Assembly: GCA_937934655.1 (NCBI GenBank)
Contig: CALGZB010000150.1
Span: 1 to 32,153 of the forward strand
Direction of reading: 5' to 3'
DNA length: 32,153 nucleotides
From: an uncultured Acidimicrobiales bacterium
GTDB lineage: Bacteria; Actinomycetota; Acidimicrobiia; Acidimicrobiales; SHLQ01
Shown: positions 7,554 through 15,459 of the stretch, piece by piece
How the letters are laid out: every line of letters begins with the position of its first letter
Position numbering within the stretch: position 1 is the stretch's first letter
The notes under the pieces: model-generated
Database searches by the model: none
Seen by the model: only the letters and a program-made list of their open reading frames with translations
Told to the model about the DNA's origin: nothing
Program-made: the position numbers and the translations under genes

Positions 7554-8419
7554 GCGCCGAGGTGAAGTCCAAACAGCTCGCTAAATCGTTTTGTGTATTC
7601 CGCGTCGTCTTCGATCGCACCGAGAGCGACCCAGTCCTCATCGCTGACCTTGGCACGATTGGTGCAAAGCTCTTCGCCGCCCCACCCGCATGTCCAACGG
7701 AGGCGATACTCATCGGTTGTCACCGCTTCATGGATGACGTCGGCCACCTCGGCCGGCAGACCCGGGTTCTGGAGCCCGGTTGCGTAGAAGTTGAACATCC
7801 GCTGATACGCCATGTCATAGGCACCCGATTCGTTTGGAGCTGCGCCGTTCTTGGCCATGATGGCGGTCTTGACGATCCCCGGCTCGATGATGACTACCCG
7901 AATGCCGAATGGAGCGAGTTCTTGGGCCAAACCTTCGCTGAGTCCCTCAACCGCCCACTTTGATGCGACATAGGGCGATTGGGCGATGGCGGCAATGCGA
8001 CCCGCCACCGACGAGATGTTGACGATCGAACCGCTACCGCGCTCGCGCATGTGCGGGATGACAGCCTGTGCGCACCGGACGATTCCAGACACGTTGACAT
8101 CGAACACCTCGGTGTAGTCCTCGACCGGGGTCTCTTCGAGAACGCCATTGCCACCGATCCCGGCGTTGTTGACCAGGACGTCGATCCGCCCAGCCTCGGC
8201 GAGCACCTCGCTCATCGCCCGATTGACCGAAACGGTATCGGTGACGTCGCACACCACGGGGTGGACAGCAACACCAGCCTCGGCGGCCATTGCGGCGAGC
8301 TTCTCGCCCTTGTCGAGCGAGCGCATCGTGCCGTACACCGTCCAACCTTTGCTTGCGAGATCGACGGCGGCAGAGCGGCCGATACCCGAGTTGGAACCTG
8401 TGACTACGGCGACGTTCAT
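7550..8419 (-). CDS. Short-chain dehydrogenase/reductase (SDR)
   Basis: 289 residues with a Rossmann fold: VVTGSNSGIGRSAA at the N-terminus (TGxxxGIG cofactor loop), VLVNNAGIGGNG, then the catalytic Ser in IVNISSVAG and YVASKWAVEG (Tyr-xxx-Lys). The length and the C-terminal extension suit a classical NAD(P)H-dependent oxidoreductase acting on an alcohol or ketone; the substrate is not readable. An Arg/Ser (TMRSLDKGEK) after strand 2 favours NADPH. It follows the TauD-like gene by 14 bases and overlaps the metallopeptidase gene, forming a three-gene minus-strand unit. Confidence 0.9.
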   Translation of the reverse strand: MNVAVVTGSNSGIGRSAAVDLASKGWTVYGTMRSLDKGEKLAAMAAEAGVAVHPVVCDVTDTVSVNRAMSEVLAEAGRIDVLVNNAGIGGNGVLEETPVEDYTEVFDVNVSGIVRCAQAVIPHMRERGSGSIVNISSVAGRIAAIAQSPYVASKWAVEGLSEGLAQELAPFGIRVVIIEPGIVKTAIMAKNGAAPNESGAYDMAYQRMFNFYATGLQNPGLPAEVADVIHEAVTTDEYRLRWTCGWGGEELCTNRAKVSDEDWVALGAIEDDAEYTKRFSELFGLHLGA

Positions 8420-8433
8420 CGCCTGACGTTAGT

Positions 8434-9225
8434 TCAGCGAACGACGTACCGCGACATCTCTCGGCGCTGGGGAAAGTGGTCGCCGACCGCTCGGTGCTGG
8501 GTGCTTTGTTCGTCCCAAAGCACGAATTCTCCGACCGTCCACTCATGCCGATATTGAGAAGCCACCGCATCGATGTGGTCGTACAGACGACCGAGCAGAG
8601 CGTCGCTTTCGGTACGTTCGATGCCGACGATGTGACTGGTAAATCCTGAGTTCACGTTGAGGTAGGGCTCGCCGGTTACGCGATGTGCGGCGATGATCGG
8701 ACGTTCGACCCCTGGGTAGGCAAGCCGAGCTTCCGCAACCAGTTCTGGACTGGTCTTTGAGGTAAACGCCTTGGCCGACCCCATGTCGTGGATCGCTGAC
8801 TTTCCCTCGATTTCAGCGCGCAGATCGTCGGGCAAGGTTTGGAGCGCCTCAAACATGTTTACCCAAATGGTGTTGCCGCCACTTGCTGGCATTTCGATGG
8901 CGCGCAGACTTCCGATCGCTGGCGGTTCGGGGTCCCAAGTGACGTCGGTATGCCAGTTGTCCTGGAATGGCGGGTGATCGGCGTCGTCCACGATGTGGCT
9001 ACAACGAGTAGTGGTTACACCCATAAGTTTGGCAAGCGGGTGGATGTAGCTATCACCCATCTGGTCGAGCAGTGCTTGCTGACGGTCATCGTCGATATCG
9101 GTTGGGGCGAAGAACACCACATGGTGTTCGGCCAGAAGCGCACACAACGCTTCAGCCCCAAATGCATCAGGGCTGGCTCCTGATACGTAGGCGCCGAGTT
9201 GATCCATGAGTAGCCGTACTTCCAT
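8434..9225 (-). CDS. TauD/TfdA family Fe(II)/2-oxoglutarate dioxygenase
   Basis: 263 residues. The iron facial triad is visible: His and Asp in DNWHTDVTW (near 92-94) and the distal His in STQHRAVGDHF, followed by RREMSRYVVR, whose Arg would hold 2-oxoglutarate. The N-terminal 'GAEALCALLAEHHVVFF' block is also typical. Members hydroxylate taurine, alkylsulfates, phenoxyacetates or similar compounds; none of the substrate-specific residues can be decided by eye. The protein is slightly shorter than taurine dioxygenase (~280). The downstream SDR could oxidise a hydroxylated product, which is inference from spacing. ATG 9225 chosen; 9207 is an alternative. Confidence 0.88.
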   Translation of the reverse strand: MEVRLLMDQLGAYVSGASPDAFGAEALCALLAEHHVVFFAPTDIDDDRQQALLDQMGDSYIHPLAKLMGVTTTRCSHIVDDADHPPFQDNWHTDVTWDPEPPAIGSLRAIEMPASGGNTIWVNMFEALQTLPDDLRAEIEGKSAIHDMGSAKAFTSKTSPELVAEARLAYPGVERPIIAAHRVTGEPYLNVNSGFTSHIVGIERTESDALLGRLYDHIDAVASQYRHEWTVGEFVLWDEQSTQHRAVGDHFPQRREMSRYVVR

Positions 9226-9267
9226 GGAAACAAGGTAGTGGAGACCGGCTTCGCGACCAACGACAAC

Positions 9268-10452
9268 TCACCTGCGCCGGCGGCCAGCCCGTTCGGCGAA
9301 GGCGTCGAGGGCAAGAAGCACTGCGTCGGCCTGCCAAACCCGGTTACGGGCGAACCCGCTGGTTTCGGCGAGAACTCCCCCTTCGACGAGTTTGTCGATT
9401 GCTCGCAAGGCTGTCGGCGCCGGCACGTCGAGTAGGCGTTGCACGGTAGGACTATCGATCACCGGCAGCCGAAGGAGGAGATCGGCGACCTTCCAGGCTG
9501 CAGAGTCCGATCGGGCGTCAACATCGCTTGACCAGTCTTGCCGGGCGTCCTCGAGTGCCTGGGACAGAACGGTTGCATTCTCGATGGCGATAAACGAAGC
9601 GTTTGCTACCGCAGCCACGATGGGGTTCGGATCGCCTTGGCGGAATGCGTCGAGTGCCGCAAAATACGCTGGGGTGTCGGCAAGAAGTCCGGCTGAAACA
9701 GGAATCGTCACGTTCTCGGTGAGGCCCTTCGCCCGCAACATGGCGTGCATTATGGCGCGACCGGTTCGACCGTTTCCGTCGGGAAACGGGTGAATCGTTT
9801 CGAACTGGGCATGTGCGATCGCCACATGGGCCAGTACAGCAAAGTGATCGTGCTGCATAAACGTCACGAGGTCGTCCATGGCCTCGGCCACTCGTGAGTG
9901 GTGCGGCGGCACGAAGTCGGCAAGGTGCGGGCCAAACAGGGATCCGCCGATCCACACCTGTTGGTCTCGCCAATGACCGACGATGTTGGGAGCCGAGTCC
10001 TCCAGCAATGCAGTGTGTGTATTGAGGATCGCCTGGGCATCGAGGTTGTCGGCGAGCGCTATAGCGGCCTCCATCGCACGGGTGTTGGCCACGATGATGC
10101 GGGCATTCTTCGACCGGCCAGCATCGAGTTCGGCCAGCGCGATGGCTCGGGCCGAGGCAGTGAGGTTCTCGATCTGACTTGAAGCCGCAGATTCAGACCG
10201 AAGAAGGAGCGCAGAAAACGGAAGGATCTTTGCCGAGTCCGCATCGAACCGCACGATGGCAGCGGAGGCATCGTCGGCCATAGCCAGGGTTTCCGACGAT
10301 AGGTTGAGGTCGTCACAGTCGGCCAAGGTTGCCACGATGGCCGACTCGTACCGGCCGCTATGTTGGCGGCGTTGCGCACGCGACATGAGCGTGGGGGCGC
10401 CGAGATCCCAATCGTGAGTCTCGGTATCGATCTCGCTCTGTAATGCAACCAT
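9268..10452 (-). CDS. Fic family protein, class II (self-inhibited AMP-transferase) with winged helix
   Basis: 394 residues. The Fic active-site loop HPFPDGNGRTGRA matches HPFx[D/E]GNGRxxR, so AMP transfer from ATP to a hydroxyl side chain is expected. An inhibitory helix motif (S/T)xxxE(G/N) is present in the N-terminal half as SSQIEN, making this a class II (intramolecularly inhibited) Fic. The C-terminal ~80 residues (LLLRLPVIDSPTVQRLLDV, then ALRAIDKLVEGGVL) look like a winged helix-turn-helix, as in the common DUF4172/Fic/HTH architecture. The target is unknown. No small antitoxin-like gene sits beside it. Upstream is a palindrome-overlapped promoter that the protein's own winged helix could bind. 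Confidence 0.9.
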   Translation of the reverse strand: MVALQSEIDTETHDWDLGAPTLMSRAQRRQHSGRYESAIVATLADCDDLNLSSETLAMADDASAAIVRFDADSAKILPFSALLLRSESAASSQIENLTASARAIALAELDAGRSKNARIIVANTRAMEAAIALADNLDAQAILNTHTALLEDSAPNIVGHWRDQQVWIGGSLFGPHLADFVPPHHSRVAEAMDDLVTFMQHDHFAVLAHVAIAHAQFETIHPFPDGNGRTGRAIMHAMLRAKGLTENVTIPVSAGLLADTPAYFAALDAFRQGDPNPIVAAVANASFIAIENATVLSQALEDARQDWSSDVDARSDSAAWKVADLLLRLPVIDSPTVQRLLDVPAPTALRAIDKLVEGGVLAETSGFARNRVWQADAVLLALDAFAERAGRRRR

Positions 10453-10460
10453 GAAGATTT

Positions 10461-10492
10461 ATAGTAACACTTATGGGAATAAGTGCAACTAT
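10461..10492 (-). promoter_or_regulatory. Promoter of the fic gene overlapped by a 32-bp imperfect palindrome
   Basis: CACTTAT (10468-10474) and ATAAGTG (10479-10485) are perfect inverted arms around GGGA. Outer arms ATAGT (10461-10465) and ACTAT (10488-10492) are also exactly complementary, with only two mismatched pairs between. On the minus strand TTGCAC (10488-10483) and TACTAT (10466-10461) form -35 and -10 hexamers 16 bases apart. The ATG at 10452 follows the -10 by 8 bases with no Shine-Dalgarno, so the message is probably leaderless. The operator-like palindrome fills the promoter, implying repression, perhaps by Fic itself. Confidence 0.6.
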
Positions 10493-10498
10493 GTTCCT

Positions 10499-10690
10499 TT
10501 ATCTTTGCATCTGAACACAGGACTTGCCCAACGGCCATGGCCTGGCCGGGTCGCTCGAAAGCAGCACAAGAAGCGCAATCGCTTGAAGCGTCCACAGTGT
10601 GAACCACGCCGCCGGAAACGCCCAGTCTGGAGGAATCCAGTCAGGCTTCACGAGCGACTCGAAGAAGGTCTTACCATGCGAGCCTGCCAT
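10499..10690 (-). pseudogene. Truncated TspO/MBR-like gene (tryptophan-rich sensory protein remnant)
   Basis: A 63-codon frame reads FFESLVKPDWIPPDWAFPAA followed by WFTLWTLQAIALLVLL. The 'L-KP-W-PP-WxFP-xW-xLW' block is the best-known signature of TspO/MBR proteins, which are ~150-residue, five-helix membrane proteins binding porphyrins or similar ligands. Here the N-terminal first helix is missing or replaced by MAGSHGKT. The frame stops after the second helix, just before the fic promoter. I found no continuation in another frame. The simplest reading is a decayed gene cut on one or both sides; a functional miniature protein is less likely. Confidence 0.45.
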
Positions 10691-10713
10691 GCGGGTGCTA
10701 CGAAGGGTGGGTT

Positions 10714-11184
10714 ATGCCAGCACAGAGTTCGGGTCTTCTCCTCTACCGGTACCCCAAAGGGGCGGCCGGCAGCATCGAAGTGCTTATCGGCCATATGGGT
10801 GGCCCATTCTGGTCGCGAAAGACCGAGCACTGCTGGTCCATCCCCAAAGGACTCCATGAGCCGGACGAGACCGACGCCCTCGCCGTAGCCGAGCGGGAAT
10901 TCGCCGAAGAGATGGGCTCGCAAGCACCCTCTGGCCCAACCATCGAACTCGGCTCGGCCAAGTCAGGACGCAAACTCATCACCATCTTCGCACGCGCTGC
11001 CGACTTCGATGCTGAGGCCGCCGTGAGCAACACGTTTTCGCTGGAATGGCCGCCCCGGTCAGGCAAGATGATCGAGGTACCCGAGATCGACCAAGCCGCC
11101 TGGGTAGCGCTCGACGAAGCACCAAACCTGCTGGTCAAGGGGCAGAATATCTTTCTCGATCGTCTTGCTAGTGCGCTAGAATGA
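10714..11184 (+). CDS. NUDIX hydrolase
   Basis: 156 residues. It begins SSGLLLYRYPKG and contains the substrate strand GGPFWSRKTEHCWSIPKG followed by a Nudix box, G-LHEPD-E...REFAEEMG. The box has one extra residue between the first Glu and the REFAEE core (eight instead of seven), so metal-site geometry may be slightly altered. The WSIPKG lead-in and the C-terminal 'EIDQAAWVALDEA' fit the small actinobacterial group that acts on nucleoside-diphosphate derivatives; the substrate is not determined. A GAAGGG-type ribosome-binding site lies about ten bases before ATG 10714. Its 3' end contains the -10 of the following gene. Confidence 0.85.
   Translation: MPAQSSGLLLYRYPKGAAGSIEVLIGHMGGPFWSRKTEHCWSIPKGLHEPDETDALAVAEREFAEEMGSQAPSGPTIELGSAKSGRKLITIFARAADFDAEAAVSNTFSLEWPPRSGKMIEVPEIDQAAWVALDEAPNLLVKGQNIFLDRLASALE
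11177..11182 (+). promoter_or_regulatory. -10 element (TAGAAT) of the small membrane protein gene
   Basis: TAGAAT, one base from consensus, lies 5 bases before ATG 11188 and inside the last codons of the NUDIX gene. No clear -35 is seen. The spacing implies a leaderless transcript starting at or next to the ATG. Confidence 0.35.
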
Positions 11185-11187
11185 GGT

Positions 11188-11547
11188 ATGGCGCAGTACA
11201 CGACCGAACAACTCCAAAAGAACCGTCAGACCGTCGCATTCGGCACGTTTGCCGTGGTCGCAGGGCTGACGCTTCTCGTGGCTGTCGGCCTGATCGAAAC
11301 AAGCACCGGCCTAGGATTTGGTGCGCTCGGTCTCGGCACTGCAGCCATTCTCTGGTGGCTCTTTGCATCAAAAAAGGCCGGAAACATCGACGGCTCGTGG
11401 GTCGATGGCTGGGATTTGCGACACGGGACGAAGCAGACCACATGGTGGCCGCTCATGGGCTTTAGCCCCGAAACGTCAAAAACCAGAGGACCAGCCGAGA
11501 TCGACCAAGTGCTCGACGCCACCGACGAGCCGCATTCTCGCAGCTGA
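11188..11547 (+). CDS. Small membrane protein of unknown function
   Basis: 119 residues with two hydrophobic stretches, FGTFAVVAGLTLLVAVGLI (about 19-37) and GFGALGLGTAAILWWLF (about 43-60), joined by a short turn. A polar tail with SWVDGWDLRHGTKQTTWW follows. I do not recognise the family. ATG 11188 is 3 bases after the NUDIX stop and preceded by a TAGAAT hexamer. The ordered helix-turn-helix topology and codon bias support a real gene; function cannot be stated. Confidence 0.65.
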   Translation: MAQYTTEQLQKNRQTVAFGTFAVVAGLTLLVAVGLIETSTGLGFGALGLGTAAILWWLFASKKAGNIDGSWVDGWDLRHGTKQTTWWPLMGFSPETSKTRGPAEIDQVLDATDEPHSRS

Positions 11548-11549
11548 TT

Positions 11550-11564
11550 CCGACTACCAGTCGG
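11550..11564. terminator. Short hairpin between convergent stop codons
   Basis: CCGACT (11550-11555) pairs with AGTCGG (11559-11564) around ACC, just after the + strand stop at 11547 and overlapping the end of the minus-strand SDR gene. Six pairs and no T-run; a weak terminator candidate. Confidence 0.25.
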
Positions 11565-13095
11565 TCGGCCGATAGTCCTTCAGAAACTCACCCCAAACAT
11601 GGTTGCCGGTATTGGCCCCGTCGATAATCGGGTCAACGATCCGAGCCGCACCATCGACGATGTCAAGGGGCGGATGGAAGCGATGTTCCGCCGTCTTCGC
11701 TTCGGCAATAGCCACCGGGTCTTCATCGCTCACCCAGCCGGTATCGACGCTGTTCATGTTGATACCAGACGACAGGTAGTCGGTAGCTGACGTGCGGGTC
11801 ATCATGTTCAACGCGGCCTTGGCCATATTGGTGTGTGGATGTTTCGTGGTCTTGTACCGCCGATAGAACTGGCCCTCCACAGCCGAAACGTTCACGACGT
11901 GTTTGTGGGTGCCAGGCGTCTGCTCCATCAGCGGCTTGAGTCGCGCATTCAGCACGAAGGGAGCCACGGCATTCACCAGCTGCGTTTCCAACATTTCTAC
12001 TGTCGATACTTCGTGCAGAAGTAGCCGCCAAGAGTTGCTGTTGCGGAGGTCGACCTGTTGGAGATCTTGATCGAGTTGTCCCTGGGGGAAGAGGTCGCCT
12101 TGCGCCTCGAGCTCATCGGGCAGTAGCGGGATCTGTGACAGATCGGCGGAACTCGGCAGGCCAGTCGAAACATCAGTGCTCAGAAGTTCGGTGCCCGAGC
12201 CCGGCAACATGTTGTAGGTCCGAAGCCCCTCGTAGGCCCCAACCAAAGCGAGGGTCGAACCATCAAGCTCGGACGCCGCTTTCGATTCCTCGGCCATCAT
12301 GTGCTGGTAGAAATCTGGCGGGCGACGCACCGTCTGGCACGCATTGTTGATGATTACATCGAGTCGGGTTCTGGTCGACAGAACATGTTGGGCGAAGGCT
12401 TCAACGCTTGGCGTATGACGAAGGTCGACACCGAAGACCTCGAGCCGATGCCCCCAATCGGCGAAGTCATCTTCGGCCGCGTACCGGGCCGCAGCGTCGC
12501 GAGGAAATCTGGTCAAAACAATAAGATCTGCACCGCACCGGAGCATCTTGATGCCCGTCTGGTAGCCAATCTTTACTCGTCCTCCGGTGAGCAACACGAC
12601 CTGTCCCGACAGGTCCGCAAGCTCACCACGCTTCGCATAGTTGAAGTCGGCGCACTCGGGACAGAGCTGATCGTAGAAATGATGCACTGCCGTGTACTTG
12701 GCCTTGCAGACGTAGCAGTGCTGCTTCTCGACGACTTCGCGAAACAACGGATCCGCCTGGTCCTGCTGGGCGAAGTCCGTCGGGGCGAACACGTTGGGAG
12801 TGGTGAAGACCTGTTTGTCGCGCAGCACTCGAATACCTGTCGCTCCAAGCACGTCTTCGTCGGCTTTGAGTTTGTCGGCCCGCCGCTGCTTCCGGCGCGC
12901 CTTCTGGCGTCGACGGCGTTCATCGGGGTCGGCGCAGAACACGTCGCCAGCGGCGTTAAGCAACGCGGTCCGCTCCTCGACGCTCAAGCTTCTTAGGAGA
13001 TCCTTGTTGGCAGCGATCCCACGAAGGAGAGTCGTCGCCTCAAGAAGCTCCTCGCGATCTGGTGCTTGTATTTCGGGGTGGTCTTCGTCAGTCAT
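11554..13095 (-). CDS. Long SDR-like oxidoreductase with N-terminal zinc-ribbon segment
   Basis: 513 residues. An N-terminal helical, basic region (RRRRQKARRKQRRADKLK) is followed by a four-cysteine segment, HCYVCKAKY...LCPECADF (CxxC-x17-CxxC), likely zinc-binding. The SDR Rossmann core then starts LLTGGRVKIGYQTG, continues INNACQTVRR and VNVSAVEGQFYRRYK, and includes HPHTNMAKAALNMM. The Lys of the SDR signature is present, but the residue four positions before it is Thr, not the catalytic Tyr. I recall long SDRs of this layout in other bacteria and eukaryotes, function unknown. Start ATG 13095 is chosen because the open frame to 13260 merely runs into the methyltransferase gene, whose stop lies 7 bases upstream. 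Confidence 0.82.
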   Translation of the reverse strand: MTDEDHPEIQAPDREELLEATTLLRGIAANKDLLRSLSVEERTALLNAAGDVFCADPDERRRRQKARRKQRRADKLKADEDVLGATGIRVLRDKQVFTTPNVFAPTDFAQQDQADPLFREVVEKQHCYVCKAKYTAVHHFYDQLCPECADFNYAKRGELADLSGQVVLLTGGRVKIGYQTGIKMLRCGADLIVLTRFPRDAAARYAAEDDFADWGHRLEVFGVDLRHTPSVEAFAQHVLSTRTRLDVIINNACQTVRRPPDFYQHMMAEESKAASELDGSTLALVGAYEGLRTYNMLPGSGTELLSTDVSTGLPSSADLSQIPLLPDELEAQGDLFPQGQLDQDLQQVDLRNSNSWRLLLHEVSTVEMLETQLVNAVAPFVLNARLKPLMEQTPGTHKHVVNVSAVEGQFYRRYKTTKHPHTNMAKAALNMMTRTSATDYLSSGINMNSVDTGWVSDEDPVAIAEAKTAEHRFHPPLDIVDGAARIVDPIIDGANTGNHVWGEFLKDYRPTDW

Positions 13096-13102
13096 GAACG
13101 GC

Positions 13103-14122
13103 CTAGAGCGCCGCTGGGTCGGCGAGCTCGGAGCGGGAAGCGAGAGCCAAGTCCAGCAGTTCTTGCTCTGTCGGAGCAATCGAGTTGGGTGTCGTCGCCG
13201 TGAGGCCCACATAGAACTCACCAATGGGGCCGGTACGGGTGAAGGACTCCTCCACCTCAACCAACCCTAAGAGTCCTAGTTGCGCCAGCTGGAGACGGAA
13301 CGAACTGGGGGTGAATCGCCAGACATGCACGTCGTGGGCCCGACCATCGATGGCTTGTTGGGTAAACCGGAGCGCATCGTCGATCCTTCCCTCGCGGCCC
13401 CACGGAGACGAATCATTCTCGTGCCACGACGTCTTCGTACCCCGGCTCGCCAAATTCAGATAGAAGTCGGCGACCTGACCTGGACTCGGAGCAGTCCGGC
13501 CAGCGAAGTGACTATCGATGAGTTCGCCCAGACCCGTCGGTGAGCGCAGTGCATCGAAGCAGTACCGCATATCGGGGACCACCAACGCCAAGGTGCCTCC
13601 CGGCCGGAGGATGTCGACGCAATCGTTGACGAACCGGACCAGATCCGGGACGTGTTCAATGACATGGCTGGCGATGATCCAATCGAAGCGCTGCTCCCCC
13701 ACCAGATCGAGATACGACTCACCCTTCCAGATGTAGTCGACCTCCTCAATCGCATCGAGGTTCACACCATGGTCGGCGTACTTCTTGCGAAGACCCGATT
13801 GCGATAGGTGATCGAGAATCCGGACGTCGTAGCCGTCGGACTTTGGGGTGATTGGGTTATGGGACGGCCCAATCTCAAGCCCGGTACCGGCCGTGTCGAA
13901 GCTCTCGACCAAACCCTCGGCGCGGTAGTCGGCCATGGTCTTGGGTGTGGTTGGCTCGTTCGTTGTCGGTTCGCCCGAGCCATCCCCTCCGGTGCGTCGC
14001 TGGGAGCGGAACGCGACAAGTCGTCGCTTTGCGTCAGCAATACGAGCCTGCACGGGCGAAACATCGACGTCACCTGTCCCGGCAGGCGCTATTGCTTGAT
14101 TCCTCGACGGCAGGCTGGACAT
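13103..14122 (-). CDS. Class I SAM-dependent methyltransferase
   Basis: 339 residues. After a polar N-terminal ~75 residues comes the SAM-binding loop TGLEIGPSHNP (motif I). Then follow FDWIIASHVIEHVPDLVRF (motif II with the EHVPD post-motif) and ILRPGGTLALVVPD (motif III), i.e. a Methyltransf_11 fold. The C-terminal part (HVWRFTPSSFRLQL) resembles methyltransferases found in sugar and glycan clusters. The substrate is unknown. It lies between a glycosyltransferase (43-base gap) and the long SDR (7-base gap) in one minus-strand operon, so a role in finishing a surface glycan or glycolipid is a reasonable inference. Confidence 0.85.
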   Translation of the reverse strand: MSSLPSRNQAIAPAGTGDVDVSPVQARIADAKRRLVAFRSQRRTGGDGSGEPTTNEPTTPKTMADYRAEGLVESFDTAGTGLEIGPSHNPITPKSDGYDVRILDHLSQSGLRKKYADHGVNLDAIEEVDYIWKGESYLDLVGEQRFDWIIASHVIEHVPDLVRFVNDCVDILRPGGTLALVVPDMRYCFDALRSPTGLGELIDSHFAGRTAPSPGQVADFYLNLASRGTKTSWHENDSSPWGREGRIDDALRFTQQAIDGRAHDVHVWRFTPSSFRLQLAQLGLLGLVEVEESFTRTGPIGEFYVGLTATTPNSIAPTEQELLDLALASRSELADPAAL

Positions 14123-14165
14123 GGGTGCAAGCGTAGTTGGCGCCGCACGATCAAACGCCTAGCGG

Positions 14166-15425
14166 CTAGCGACCTTGAATTGCGTCGACGTAGAGGTTTC
14201 GCTGCTCGTCCCAGCGGTACGGCTCAAACGCCACCTGTGCCGACTTCGCCATACGATGCCGAAGCTCTGGATCCTGGGCGAGGTCGATCATCACGTCGGC
14301 AAGATCTTCGACATTGTCCGGGTCGAAGTACACGACCTTGTCATCATCAAAGTACTCGACGGTGGCCTCGAGGCGACTGGCAACGATCGGCAAACCAAAC
14401 ATCATGTACTCGTACATTTTGCCGGTGTGCACCAGGTTCGAATAGTTGGACTCGCTCTGGGCCACGATGCCGATGTCAGCTTCTTCAAAGATGGTTTGAA
14501 GCCGCTCGAGCGTTACCCAACCCTCGAAATCGACATGGTCAGCAATTCCAAGCTTCTCTACAAGCCGCTTGAGCGCTGGCTCGTAGGAGCCTTCGCCGCT
14601 AATGACGAGACGTAGTCCGGGAACAACAGTGCGAGCACGGGCAAGCGCACGCACCACACACTCGTGGCCCCATCGTTCCTCGATCGTCCCGGGACAGATC
14701 ATGGTGACCGTATCGGTGGCAGTGAGTTCGGGAGCAGTGATTTCGAGAGCAGTGAGCCGGGGGCTAAGGGCGCTCTTCGGGGTGGAGTTAACTACCACTT
14801 GAATCTTGTCTGGGTCGGCGCCGCGGCTGACATAAAAGGCTTTGTGCTGTTCGGTGACCGCGAAGGTGAGATCGGCAAAGGCGATCGACCGAAGTTCGAG
14901 CCAAGCCATCAACCGAGTGAGTCTGGGCGATCCATACAACGTGCCAAACAATGCACTTGCTGGCTCCTTGCAGAAAAGCACCACTCGTGCGCCAAGCAGC
15001 TTTGGAATCAGCGCCGCAAAGACTTGATGATCGGGAAGGCTCGTGATCTGGATGACGTCGTAGCGACGTCGAAGATGTCGGCCGGTAAGTACGAGCGCTG
15101 CCGACAAGAACCACTGTACGTACGACAGTGCGTATCGGAGCAGCGAATCTCGGGTTTTCGGAATCGAGAAGCGGGTAAACCGCAGTTTCCGGCTTGCTCG
15201 GCCGGAACCAAAAGTCGATTCCTCGGAGCGGTCCTGGCCAGGCCTGCGAAGACACAAGAGGTCAACGTCATAGCCGGCTTCAAGGAGCGCTTCGGACTCG
15301 CGTCGAGCGTGCATCTCGTAACCACGGAACGTGACAATCGCAGCACGCATCCGTGGCGCAGGCGCGCCCACAAGCGATTCGGGGATAGTGGATGCCGTCG
15401 ACATCTGGGGGGAGTTGGGGGGCAT
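14166..15425 (-). CDS. Glycosyltransferase family 4
   Basis: About 419 residues. The N-terminal GT-B half begins MRAAIVTFRGYEMHARRESE. The C-terminal half has the nucleotide-sugar region PGTIEERWGHECVV, LVISGEGSYEPALK, VDFEGWVTLERLQTIFEEAD and the acidic E-x7-E-like block in LVHTGKMYEYMMFGLPIVAS. It would transfer a sugar from a nucleotide donor in the cytosol to a lipid or glycan acceptor. The start is uncertain: ATG 15425, 15404 and 15350 are all possible. The open frame also reaches 15512, but that extension covers a palindrome cluster and reads like non-coding sequence. A 15-bp imperfect triplicate occurs inside (14719-14763). Confidence 0.85.
   Translation of the reverse strand: MPPNSPQMSTASTIPESLVGAPAPRMRAAIVTFRGYEMHARRESEALLEAGYDVDLLCLRRPGQDRSEESTFGSGRASRKLRFTRFSIPKTRDSLLRYALSYVQWFLSAALVLTGRHLRRRYDVIQITSLPDHQVFAALIPKLLGARVVLFCKEPASALFGTLYGSPRLTRLMAWLELRSIAFADLTFAVTEQHKAFYVSRGADPDKIQVVVNSTPKSALSPRLTALEITAPELTATDTVTMICPGTIEERWGHECVVRALARARTVVPGLRLVISGEGSYEPALKRLVEKLGIADHVDFEGWVTLERLQTIFEEADIGIVAQSESNYSNLVHTGKMYEYMMFGLPIVASRLEATVEYFDDDKVVYFDPDNVEDLADVMIDLAQDPELRHRMAKSAQVAFEPYRWDEQRNLYVDAIQGR
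14719..14763. repeat. Three imperfect 15-bp units inside the glycosyltransferase gene
   Basis: Units start GCAGTGAGTTCGGGA, GCAGTGATTTCGAGA and GCAGTGAGCCGGGGG and encode, on the minus strand, the RLTAL-EITAP-ELTAT stretch in the loop between the two GT-B halves. In-frame slippage duplications are the likely origin. Confidence 0.5.
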
Positions 15426-15459
15426 AGGCTGGGGACACAGGCGAAAAGCCCGTGCCCCC

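Noticed and set aside
9268-10690. Fic plus a small partner as a toxin-antitoxin module
   Set aside because: The inhibitory motif is within the Fic protein itself, and the only small frame nearby matches TspO, not a Fic antitoxin.
13096-13260. N-terminal extension of the zinc-ribbon SDR
   Set aside because: It runs into the methyltransferase coding sequence; the ATG at 13095 lies just after that gene's stop and fits an operon.
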